This document shows positions 8,874 to 15,533 of a DNA stretch of 47,255 nt, one piece after another. A model generated the notes under the pieces. That model was not told the DNA's origin. It worked only from the letters and a program-made list of their open reading frames with translations, and ran no database searches. The stretch spans positions 1 through 47,255 of the forward strand of contig JBBIJR010000021.1 of assembly GCA_037445875.1 (NCBI GenBank). Reading direction: 5' to 3'. Both the position numbers and the translations under genes were made by a program. Source of the DNA: JBBIJR01 sp037445875 (GTDB lineage: Bacteria > CLD3 > SB21). The first letter of the stretch is position 1; the number at the start of each line of letters is the position of its first letter.

Positions 8874-9457
8874 TAGCGATACAGGTCCGGGAACAGCGTG
8901 CGCTCGACGCATTCGATCGTGATATGGATCACTTTGATGTGGATTTCTTGAATCCGGTCTGTCGTCTGACCAGGCGCGAGGATGGCAATGTCACAAAGGT
9001 TCTTGAGTTTCCCGCCGTCTTTCCCGAGGAGGCCGACAACTTTCATGCTCTTGCCCCTTGCCGTTTCAGCCGCAAGAAGGACGTTCCTCGAATTCCCGCT
9101 GGTACTGACCGCGAGCAGGACATCGCCGGGCCTGCCAAAAGCCTCGAGCGGACGGGCGAAGACATGGTCGTATCCATAGTCGTTCGATATGCAGGTCATC
9201 TGGCCAACGTCGTTGAGGCAGAGAGCGGGCATGGGCGGGCGTTCCTTGCGGAAGCGCCCCGTCCACTCTTCGGCGAAATGGGAAGCGTCGCACATGCTCC
9301 CGCCGTTGCCGCACGAAAACACCTGATTGCCCCTCCGGTAACATGCAGCCAGTTCGGAAACAAAGTCGTGGATTGCGTCGATAGCCGAAGTGTCGACGAG
9401 GAAGGCTCCTAGGCAGTCCTGTGCTTCCGACAGGGAGGATTTGATTTGGTCTAGCAT
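8873..9457 (-). CDS. gmhA: Phosphoheptose isomerase GmhA
   Basis: SIS-domain isomerase converting sedoheptulose 7-phosphate to D-glycero-D-manno-heptose 7-phosphate, the first step of ADP-heptose synthesis for the LPS core. Key motifs are SCGNGGSMCDASHFAEE, SNDYGYD, STSGNS, GKDGGKL and the C-terminal DRIQEIHIKVIH, which matches GmhA rather than other SIS proteins. The start at 9457 (MLDQIKSSL...) aligns with the beginning of E. coli GmhA and gives 194 residues, the usual length. The frame is open to 9502, but that would overlap the methyltransferase gene. With 4 bases between this start and the upstream stop and TAATG into glycerate kinase, it is operonic. Confidence 0.93.
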   Translation of the reverse strand: MLDQIKSSLSEAQDCLGAFLVDTSAIDAIHDFVSELAACYRRGNQVFSCGNGGSMCDASHFAEEWTGRFRKERPPMPALCLNDVGQMTCISNDYGYDHVFARPLEAFGRPGDVLLAVSTSGNSRNVLLAAETARGKSMKVVGLLGKDGGKLKNLCDIAILAPGQTTDRIQEIHIKVIHITIECVERTLFPDLYR

Positions 9458-9461
9458 CACG

Positions 9462-10256
9462 TTAAGTCCGCTGAAGTTGTCGGGAATACTCGTAAAAAAC
9501 AATCGATGCAGCCACGCCCGCGTTCAGGGACTCACCGTGCCCGAAGCGTGGAATGGAAACGCGTTCGTCGCACAGTTGCAGTAACTCCGGGCTTACTCCG
9601 CTTGCTTCACTGCCCACGACCACGGCGATTCGGTCAGTCAGCGGTCCGACGGAAGTCGAGCCGGTCGACGAGGTTGCAATGAGCCGGTAGCCGTTGCCTT
9701 TCAACTGCTCGAGACAGCTCCTGAGGTCTGTGTTTTCATAACACAGGAGCCTGAACAAAGCACCCATGGTGGCCCGAACGACCTTCGGATTGAACACTTC
9801 CACGCAGGACGGGCCTAACGCAACGCGATCCACGCCAAACCACTCGGCGCTGCGAAGGATCGTCCCGACATTACCCGGATCGGCAATCCGGTCGAGCACG
9901 GCCACGAGTTCGCGCTCCTTGGGATGTTGCCACGGGTTCGGAGGGGTTTTTTGCGCCCGTACGCACGCGACAATCCCCTGGGCGCTTTCCGTATCGGAGA
10001 GCCTTGCCACCTCGGCAGGCGCCGCCTCGAACGTGAGGTCGCGAAACTTCGCGTGCAGCACGGAGCCGACGGCGGGATGCGAGCCGGCAAAATCGCTCGT
10101 CACCACGATCCACTCCGCATCGAAGCCGCTCCGGAGGAATTCTTCAAACAAACGAACGCCTTCGATTACGAAAACGCCGTGCTCCCGACGGTAGCGTTTT
10201 TCGAGGACGTGCGAACACTCCTTCAATCTGCCTTTGCTGATCCGTTCGAAGGCCAT
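9462..10256 (-). CDS. TrmH/SpoU family RNA 2'-O-methyltransferase
   Basis: SPOUT-class methyltransferase (264 residues) acting on tRNA or rRNA ribose. The N-terminal substrate-binding domain begins 'KECSHVLEKRYRREHGVFV' followed by the IEGVRLFEE motif. The catalytic knot domain shows motif 1 'LDRIADPGNVGTILRSAEWFG' (about 129-149), motif 2 'VVVGSEASGVSPEL' and motif 3 'VSIPRFGHGESLNAGVAASI'. This matches RlmB/TsnR-like rRNA methyltransferases, but the target nucleotide cannot be named. The gene begins 9 bases after the porV stop. Confidence 0.94.
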   Translation of the reverse strand: MAFERISKGRLKECSHVLEKRYRREHGVFVIEGVRLFEEFLRSGFDAEWIVVTSDFAGSHPAVGSVLHAKFRDLTFEAAPAEVARLSDTESAQGIVACVRAQKTPPNPWQHPKERELVAVLDRIADPGNVGTILRSAEWFGVDRVALGPSCVEVFNPKVVRATMGALFRLLCYENTDLRSCLEQLKGNGYRLIATSSTGSTSVGPLTDRIAVVVGSEASGVSPELLQLCDERVSIPRFGHGESLNAGVAASIVFYEYSRQLQRT

Positions 10257-10265
10257 GGGGGAGTC

Positions 10266-11306
10266 TTACTCCACCCGGGTCTTTCGGGTCAGGCGGGGGG
10301 ACTTGATGTCAAACTGCACGTGAATGCGATGAATATCGCCGAGCGCGTTGACGCCCTGAAAGTAGGTGTAAGCGTAGTCAAATTGAAAAATACCCAGCTT
10401 GACGCCCGTGCCCATCGTCCACGCACTGAGCTCGTTGAATCCGGCGCGCATGAACAGTGCCCGCTTGTAGCCGTACTCAACGCCGGCATGCACATCCGCG
10501 CTCCAGGCGCCTGCGTGCACGTGCGAGGCATAATTTCGGTTTTCGAAGTAGTTCTGGACGTCCAGCATCGGTGTCACAACGTGATCGTCGCCGATCCACC
10601 AGTTGTAGGCGGCACCCAGTTTCAGGCTGGGCGTGATCCACTCACGTTTTCCGGTATTCCACGTCACGAGGGTGCCCGTGACATCCTGCATGGTAGCACC
10701 AATCGACCATTCCGGCGTGAGGGCGTATTGCACGCCCGCGTCGAATCCTATCCCGTACGCCGACGCGTAGCGGGCACCGTTATAGACCATCTTGACGTTG
10801 GCTCCGTAGGAAAAGCGTTCCGTCTGCAATCGGGCATAGGTGAGATACACGGCGTAACTGGCATAATTGAAGTAATTCCTCAACCGCACTCGGTCCGTGT
10901 TCGGATCGTAGTCGGAGGCGTCGATCACTTCGATATCTCCGTTCGGAAGTACGCGATAAGCCTCCGTGTGGGCAATATTGTCCACACCTAAACGAAGGAA
11001 CGTGAAACCAACGGAGCGTTTGTCACCCCACGGAAGAGCAAACGCGCCGAAATCATAGTTAATGTCGGAAATGAACAGCTTCGCATGGTTGTAGGCAATC
11101 TGCGCGTTGTTCAGGCGAACGAGTCCCGCGGGGTTATAATAGCCGGAGGTCACGTCGCCGACGCTGGCGATCATCGCCCCGCCCAGGGCTGAGGCCCGGG
11201 CCCCCGCACCGAGCGTGAGGAATTCGCCCGCGTACTTATTTTGGCCATGAAGAAAGGAGGCAAGGAACACAGAGCAAACGACTAGCGAGTGCAGAATCCG
11301 GATCAT
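10266..11306 (-). CDS. PorV/PorQ (UPF0164) family outer-membrane protein
   Basis: Predicted beta-barrel (346 residues). The start at 11306 has a Shine-Dalgarno (AAAGGA) and an adjacent signal peptide 'MIRILHSLVVCSVFLASFLHG'; upstream in-frame codons to 11471 are rejected because they precede the promoter. The mature N-terminus 'FLTLGAGARASALGGAMIA' and 'SGYYNPAGLVRL' are the hallmark of the PorV/UPF0164 group, followed by alternating aromatic beta-strands. In Bacteroidetes PorV works with the type IX secretion system, but the wider family occurs in many FCB phyla without it, and no other T9SS gene is visible here. It is the first gene of the operon running to 6247. Confidence 0.85.
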   Translation of the reverse strand: MIRILHSLVVCSVFLASFLHGQNKYAGEFLTLGAGARASALGGAMIASVGDVTSGYYNPAGLVRLNNAQIAYNHAKLFISDINYDFGAFALPWGDKRSVGFTFLRLGVDNIAHTEAYRVLPNGDIEVIDASDYDPNTDRVRLRNYFNYASYAVYLTYARLQTERFSYGANVKMVYNGARYASAYGIGFDAGVQYALTPEWSIGATMQDVTGTLVTWNTGKREWITPSLKLGAAYNWWIGDDHVVTPMLDVQNYFENRNYASHVHAGAWSADVHAGVEYGYKRALFMRAGFNELSAWTMGTGVKLGIFQFDYAYTYFQGVNALGDIHRIHVQFDIKSPRLTRKTRVE

Positions 11307-11339
11307 ACAGGTCCTTTGCGAGTAGAAGTGTAACGGGCT

Positions 11340-11368
11340 AATATAGGGAGTATTCCGGAGTGAGGCAA
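11340..11368 (-). promoter_or_regulatory. Putative sigma70-type promoter of the porV operon
   Basis: On the minus strand the -35 box TTGCCT (11363-11368) is separated by exactly 17 bases from the -10 box TATATT (11340-11345). Transcription would start near 11333, giving a leader of about 27 bases that contains the AAAGGA ribosome-binding site. The same -10 sequence and spacing recur at other promoters in this window. Inference from pattern only. Confidence 0.65.
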
Positions 11369-11404
11369 GGGTTGAGAGACGCAAGCCGGCCGCAACCGGT
11401 TGCG

Positions 11405-13657
11405 TTACTCCAGGGCTCTTCTTGCTTCTTCTATGTCGGTGATTGGTCTCTTGCATGTGAAATTCTGGCAAATGTAGATAGTGGCTCTGTCGTCGAGCAT
11501 ATACTGTGCCTCCGTGAACGGGGCGATCTCGGTCAACCGTTTCGCCTGGTCGGGAGTTTTGAGAAGAATCACACCGGTTGACCGTAAGTGCTGTCGGACG
11601 ACCTTAATCATCCGGCGAGTGTCTTCCGCATCCTCACGGCCGACGACCACGATTTCATAGGAGGGTCCGAGGGCAAAGTCGAGAGCGCACAGGTATTGCG
11701 CATATGCGATCGGCATTTTCTTGATCGCAGGCGCAAAAGTGAGGCCAATCGTGTCGGCCATGTCTGCCCACGATTCGTTGCCGGTCATCCGGCTCAGGCG
11801 GATCAGGTTGAGCGCGGACACCGAGTTTCCGGACGGTAGGGCACCGTCGTAGGACTCTTTCATCCGTGCGATCATGGGCTCACCGTCGTCGGCGGTAAAG
11901 AAAAAAGCACCGTCTTGTGGATCCCAATAGTGTTCGATCTGCAGTTTCGTCAGCGCGATGGCCCTATCCAGATGCTTGAGATCGAATGAGCTTTCGTATA
12001 GTTCGATCAAACCCCACACCATCATGGCATAATCGTCGACGTGCGCCGGCAGCCCCGCCTGTCCCTGTCGGTACCGCTTCAGTAATCGTCCCTGCGAATC
12101 GCGCAGACGGACCCACACGAAATCGGCTGCCCGTTCCGCCGCCCGAAGATATCGCGGTTCTTCGAAGATGGCTGCAGCCCTGGCCAGGGCTGCAATCATG
12201 AGACCGTTCCAGTCGGTCAGTACCTTGTCGTCTTTGAGAGGACGCATACGCTCGTTCCGGACGTTAAACATCTTCTTCCGCGCCGATTCGACCGTTCTCA
12301 TGAGGTCGCTCTCGGATAAACCGGCCTCGGCGGCAAGGACGTCCCAGTCCTTCGTCCTGTGGAGAATATTGACTGCAGCCGGCTGGCGAGTCGCTTCGTC
12401 GAAATAGTTCCCTTCGTCGGACACGTTGTAGACCGAGAAAAACACACGTGCATCCTTGGTGCCGAGCACTCGCTGAATCTCCCCGGCAGACCAGGTGTAG
12501 AATTTACCTTCCATACCCTCGCTGTCGGCGTCTTCTGCCGAATGGAATCCGCCGCCGGTGTCCGTCATGTCTCGCAGGACATACTCCAGAACCTGTTCGG
12601 CGGCCTCGCGATATTCCGTTTTGCCGGTTATCTGGAATGCCTCGGTATAGGCCATGGAAAGCAGCGCCTGATCGTAAAGCATTTTTTCAAAATGCGGGAC
12701 GAACCATCGAGCGTCGGTGGAATAACGGTGAAAGCCGAACCCGACATGGTCGTAGATGCCTCCTCGTTGCATGGCGCGAAGCGTCCGCTCGACCATGATA
12801 AGCACGGAGTCGAGCCCGGACCGTTTCCAATAGCGCAGCAAAAAAAGAAGGTTGTGAGGTGTCGGGAACTTCGGTGCGCTTCCAAAGCCGCCGTTTATCG
12901 GATCGAACTGCGAGGTAAAGAGATCGGCAGCACCCTTGATTACCGATTCAGGGACGGCTTCCTGGGAAGAGCGGTGTGGGGCGGTCTGAAGGAAGTTCGT
13001 GATCTGCTGGGCAGATTGTAGAACCTCGCCCCGGCGTTGCTTCCAGGCATCGGCAAGCGAGGGAAGCAGCTCCATCATACCCATCCGCCCGTATCGGCCG
13101 TACTTTGGGAAATACGTACCTGCGAAGAACGGCTTTCCGTCCCACGTCATGACCACTGTCATCGGCCAGCCCCCTTGTCCCGTCATGGCCTGGGTGGCCG
13201 TCATGTAGATCTGATCGATGTCTGGCCGCTCTTCCCGGTCCACCTTGACGGCGACAAAATGCTCGTTGAGCAGGGCTGCGACGGTCGAATCCTCGAAGGA
13301 TTCACGCTCCATCACATGGCACCAGTGGCACGTGGCATAGCCGACGGACAGGAACACGGGCTTGTCTTCGGCCTTCGCTTTTTCAAAGGCTTCTTTGCCC
13401 CACGGGAACCAATCAACCGGATTACGTGCATGCTGGAGCAAGTAAGGGCTCTTCTCGAAAACAAGACGGTTGTAGTTCGGTCCGCCGTCTCGCGGGAGTT
13501 CCCTTAGTTCTTTTTCGGAGGGCAGATTCACGGCATGGTTCCCGGGGTTGTCCGTTTTGCAGGCAACACAGAAGCAAAAGATGAGAATTGTGATTCTTAA
13601 GAACGTCAACGTGGATGGTTTATTTCGAACTTGTTGTCCATCGGCATATCGGGGCAT
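11405..13657 (-). CDS. Thioredoxin-fold DUF255 / YyaL (SSP411) family protein
   Basis: Large two-part protein. The N-terminus 'FLRITILIFCFCVAC' is a membrane-anchor or lipoprotein signal (possible lipobox CVAC). Then comes the thioredoxin-like DUF255 domain with 'YLLQHARNPVDWFPWGKEA' and the CxxC-type site GYATCHWCHVMERESFED, followed by a long (alpha/alpha)6-barrel like that of glycosyl hydrolases and N-acyl-glucosamine epimerases. The function of this widespread family is not settled. I start it at 13657 (750 residues) because a promoter with TTGACA/TATTTT lies just upstream and would exclude the ATG at 13705. Single-gene unit; the downstream porV operon has its own promoter. Confidence 0.9.
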   Translation of the reverse strand: MPRYADGQQVRNKPSTLTFLRITILIFCFCVACKTDNPGNHAVNLPSEKELRELPRDGGPNYNRLVFEKSPYLLQHARNPVDWFPWGKEAFEKAKAEDKPVFLSVGYATCHWCHVMERESFEDSTVAALLNEHFVAVKVDREERPDIDQIYMTATQAMTGQGGWPMTVVMTWDGKPFFAGTYFPKYGRYGRMGMMELLPSLADAWKQRRGEVLQSAQQITNFLQTAPHRSSQEAVPESVIKGAADLFTSQFDPINGGFGSAPKFPTPHNLLFLLRYWKRSGLDSVLIMVERTLRAMQRGGIYDHVGFGFHRYSTDARWFVPHFEKMLYDQALLSMAYTEAFQITGKTEYREAAEQVLEYVLRDMTDTGGGFHSAEDADSEGMEGKFYTWSAGEIQRVLGTKDARVFFSVYNVSDEGNYFDEATRQPAAVNILHRTKDWDVLAAEAGLSESDLMRTVESARKKMFNVRNERMRPLKDDKVLTDWNGLMIAALARAAAIFEEPRYLRAAERAADFVWVRLRDSQGRLLKRYRQGQAGLPAHVDDYAMMVWGLIELYESSFDLKHLDRAIALTKLQIEHYWDPQDGAFFFTADDGEPMIARMKESYDGALPSGNSVSALNLIRLSRMTGNESWADMADTIGLTFAPAIKKMPIAYAQYLCALDFALGPSYEIVVVGREDAEDTRRMIKVVRQHLRSTGVILLKTPDQAKRLTEIAPFTEAQYMLDDRATIYICQNFTCKRPITDIEEARRALE

Positions 13658-13676
13658 GAGAAATGAAATTCCGCCC

Positions 13677-13705
13677 AAAATACGGACAGGAGAAACAGAT
13701 GTCAA
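13677..13705 (-). promoter_or_regulatory. Putative sigma70-type promoter of the DUF255 gene
   Basis: Minus strand: a consensus -35 TTGACA (13700-13705), 17 bases, then -10 TATTTT (13677-13682). The predicted start near 13670 gives a leader of roughly 13-15 bases before the ATG at 13657, with GGCGGAA as a possible ribosome site. This placement argues against the upstream ATG at 13705. Confidence 0.65.
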
Positions 13706-13742
13706 TGACGAATCGGGACAGGATCAAAAAGGTAGAATAAGA

Positions 13743-13764
13743 ATCCCGACCTTGCGGTCGGGAT
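13743..13764 (-). terminator. Rho-independent-type terminator after the DinB-like gene
   Basis: A perfect 9-bp stem (ATCCCGACC / GGTCGGGAT) with a 4-base loop. On the minus strand it is followed by a pyrimidine-rich stretch (TCTTATTCT, then CTTTTT). It lies between the DinB-like stop (13810) and the DUF255 promoter (13705), where a terminator is expected. Confidence 0.65.
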
Positions 13765-13809
13765 CGGTCACGGAACTTCCTTTGGAGTGGAGCGGATCGC
13801 TTGTCCGGC

Positions 13810-14295
13810 TTACATCCATGGTTCATCTGCGGAAGGACCATAGATGGACGGTACCTTTCCGCCCACCATGCGAAGGTAAACGGAAAATTGTCCGCGATGA
13901 TGAACCATATCCATGAGCATAAACCAGCATACGTCGGCGCGTCGGAAGTCGCCCATCTGTTTGGGGCCGACCGAGAACTTCATCGTTCTTTCGTATTCCG
14001 CGTCGGGCAGCCGGTTCATCTTGTCGAACATGGCCCGATGGGAGCGTTCGTACTCTGCAATGATCTCGGCCATGGTGGCGGGAATTTCTCCCTGCGGAGC
14101 GCCCTGGAATTCCCCCTTGATGATCTGGTCGATGACTTTTTCCTCCATGACAAATGTCCAGGCCAGTTCCGCAGCCGTCTTCGATCGCCCGTGCGGCCGG
14201 AAGGTCCTCTGTTCGACCGGGTAGTTTTTCAACACTTTGAGGGTCGTTTGGAATTCACGATCCCAGGTTTGCAAATACATATCTTTCTCACTCAT
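13810..14295 (-). CDS. DinB-like four-helix protein
   Basis: A 161-residue protein of the DinB/YfiT-like superfamily, mostly helical, with 'MLMDMVHHRGQFSVYLRMVGGKVPSIYG' at the end: the MVHHRGQ motif is the diagnostic metal-binding helix. The start at 14295 has an AAAGGAG site seven bases upstream; the frame is open to 14319 but without a better site. The first metal-ligand His normally found in the second helix is not obvious in 'TAAELAWTFVMEEKVID', so metal binding may be altered. It is third in the minus-strand run ArsR, SRPBCC, DinB. Such proteins are thiol-dependent transferases or of unknown function; the substrate is not predictable. Confidence 0.85.
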   Translation of the reverse strand: MSEKDMYLQTWDREFQTTLKVLKNYPVEQRTFRPHGRSKTAAELAWTFVMEEKVIDQIIKGEFQGAPQGEIPATMAEIIAEYERSHRAMFDKMNRLPDAEYERTMKFSVGPKQMGDFRRADVCWFMLMDMVHHRGQFSVYLRMVGGKVPSIYGPSADEPWM

Positions 14296-14429
14296 GATAG
14301 TCTCCTTTGGTTGGGACAATGATTGACGTCAAAAGTACTCACCGGCTCATTCGAAGAATACGGACAAACGTACGCGGCAATGATGACGCACAGTGTGGTG
14401 CGCTTCTTCAGGCCGTACTTGTCTACGAT

Positions 14430-14882
14430 TCAGAGGAACAGGTTCGTCAGACGAGTAACGCACCCCGTCCATCCCTGCTCATGATTGTCGCGGGCGGCCC
14501 TGTCGGGGAAGAGTTCATGAGTAAGTCGCAATTCTGTTTTCCCGCCGCGATCGAGGAACTCTATCGTGACCAGCGTTTCCCCCGGTCCGTCTTGTGACGG
14601 GTCTTCCCACGCCCAGGTGAAGACCAGTTTCTCGTTGGGTCGGATCTCGCGGTACCGGCCTCGCGCCATATGGACCTTGCCGGTGGGCCGGTGATGCATA
14701 CCGATGCGATACGCACCGCCCACACGCAGGTCCACCTCGACGATGGTGTTTTCAAACTCGTCGGACGGCGCACACCACTGTTTCAGGACTTCCGGTTGCG
14801 TCCAGGCCCTGTAGAGCTCCTCTTTCGGGGCATGGATGATCCGCGTGAGCGTGAGGGAGGTTTCTTGGGTTTTTGTTTCCAT
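14430..14882 (-). CDS. AHSA1/SRPBCC domain protein
   Basis: A 150-residue START/Bet v1-like protein: 'LTLTRIIHAPKEELYRAWTQPEVLKQWCAP' opens the fold, with GGAYRIGM, 'ARGRYREIRPNEKLVFTWAWED' and the C-terminal helix 'EQGWTGCVTRLTNLF'. Start ATG 14882 has AGGAG six bases upstream. It lies inside the 3' part of the arsR frame (100-base overlap). ArsR-AHSA1 pairs are common; the SRPBCC protein probably binds a hydrophobic ligand or works in stress protection, but its ligand is unknown. Confidence 0.9.
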   Translation of the reverse strand: METKTQETSLTLTRIIHAPKEELYRAWTQPEVLKQWCAPSDEFENTIVEVDLRVGGAYRIGMHHRPTGKVHMARGRYREIRPNEKLVFTWAWEDPSQDGPGETLVTIEFLDRGGKTELRLTHELFPDRAARDNHEQGWTGCVTRLTNLFL

Positions 14883-15217
14883 GAGGGCTCCTGTTGGTCT
14901 TCTGATCGTTGGATAAACGCCTCAAGGGCGTCGAGTTGAGCTTCCCAGAATTGTCGGTACGTGTCCAGCCAATACGTCGCGTCTCTGAACGGAGCGGCAA
15001 TCAAGCGGCAATGGCGGTATCGGCCTTGTCTTTCTTGCACCAGGAGGCCTGCCCGTTCCAGAACCCGCAGATGCTTGGAGATGGCGGGCAGCGAGACGTC
15101 GAAGGGGCGGGCCAGTTCCAGGACGGAGGCGGAACCGCGCACGAGGCGAAGGAGGATGGCCCGTCGTGTCGGGTCGGCCAGTGCGAAAAACGTGGTATTG
15201 AGATTATATTTAACCAT
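14783..15217 (-). CDS. ArsR-family winged-helix repressor
   Basis: The winged helix begins FFALADPTRRAILLRLV (residues 10-26), and the recognition helix is LARPFDVSLPAISKHLRVLERAGLL (35-59), followed by the wing 'VQERQGRYRHCRL'. The metal-site motif ELCVCDL of metal sensors is absent, so this belongs to the group paired with AHSA1 proteins. The conserved part ends near residue 105; the last roughly 33 residues (basic, Ser/Pro/Lys-rich) are read from DNA that also encodes the start of the SRPBCC gene. The start codon sits at the centre of a perfect palindrome. No Shine-Dalgarno is visible and the promoter places transcription start at the ATG, so the mRNA may be leaderless. Confidence 0.88.
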   Translation of the reverse strand: MVKYNLNTTFFALADPTRRAILLRLVRGSASVLELARPFDVSLPAISKHLRVLERAGLLVQERQGRYRHCRLIAAPFRDATYWLDTYRQFWEAQLDALEAFIQRSEDQQEPSWKQKPKKPPSRSRGSSMPRKRSSTGPGRNRKS

Positions 15218-15231
15218 ATGGTTAAATATAA
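15204..15231. promoter_or_regulatory. Perfect 28-bp palindrome over the arsR start: probable operator
   Basis: Half-site TTATATTTAACCAT followed immediately by its exact reverse complement, without mismatch or spacer. The centre is at 15217/15218, so the arsR ATG begins at the dyad axis. The palindrome also contains the predicted -10 box. ArsR-family repressors bind dyads of this sort, so autoregulation of the arsR-SRPBCC-DinB operon is the likely function. Confidence 0.75.
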
Positions 15232-15253
15232 GTCATCCGAAAAGCATTTTCAA
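15225..15253 (-). promoter_or_regulatory. Putative sigma70-type promoter of the arsR operon
   Basis: Minus strand: -35 TTGAAA (15248-15253), 17 bases, -10 TATATT (15225-15230). The +1 would fall at about 15218, directly at the arsR start codon, implying a leaderless transcript. The -10 box lies within the palindrome, so a bound repressor would exclude RNA polymerase. Confidence 0.65.
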
Positions 15254-15335
15254 TGAGATTATTTTCCGGCATCCCTGAGTGTGGGGCGTGAAAGAGGTGA
15301 AAGACTGCGGGTCCTTGCAGGGGACGGGAGACGCT

Positions 15336-15524
15336 TCAGGAACGGAGGCAGCCGGAACGCCTGAAGCACCCGGCACACAGATGGACGAGCGGAATCGGTT
15401 CCGTGCACCGCGGACAACGGGACAAAAGTTGATCTTCCACAACCAGGCCGCAACAGGGACACGTCCGCGAAAGGGTCTTCTTGATTTCTTCCATGGGATC
15501 GATGAGTACGGTGCAGCTGTTCAT
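15336..15524 (-). CDS. Small zinc-ribbon protein downstream of feoB
   Basis: A 62-residue protein with three CxxC pairs: C22/C25 (CPCC), C37/C40 (CPRC) and C50/C53 (CAGC), plus C4 and C59. This is a zinc-ribbon or possibly iron-binding arrangement. It starts 9 bases after the feoB stop behind GAAGGGCG, a good ribosome site, so it is probably the third gene of the feo operon. Not homologous to E. coli FeoC as far as I can tell; a regulatory or assembly role for FeoB is inference only. Confidence 0.65.
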   Translation of the reverse strand: MNSCTVLIDPMEEIKKTLSRTCPCCGLVVEDQLLSRCPRCTEPIPLVHLCAGCFRRSGCLRS

Positions 15525-15533
15525 GTTCGCCCT

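Noticed and set aside
9924..10991. 355-codon plus-strand open frame over the methyltransferase and porV genes
   Set aside because: Antisense to two genes with clear motifs; no ribosome site and no domain.
11373..11404. Dyad ACGCAA...TTGCGT / CGCAACCGGTTGCG downstream of the DUF255 gene as a terminator
   Set aside because: It is GC-rich and palindromic, but on the minus strand no T run follows; position fits, evidence does not.
14325..14334. TTGACGTCAA palindrome upstream of the DinB-like gene
   Set aside because: No -10 box at suitable distance and only 10 bases long; the gene is more probably co-transcribed from the arsR promoter.
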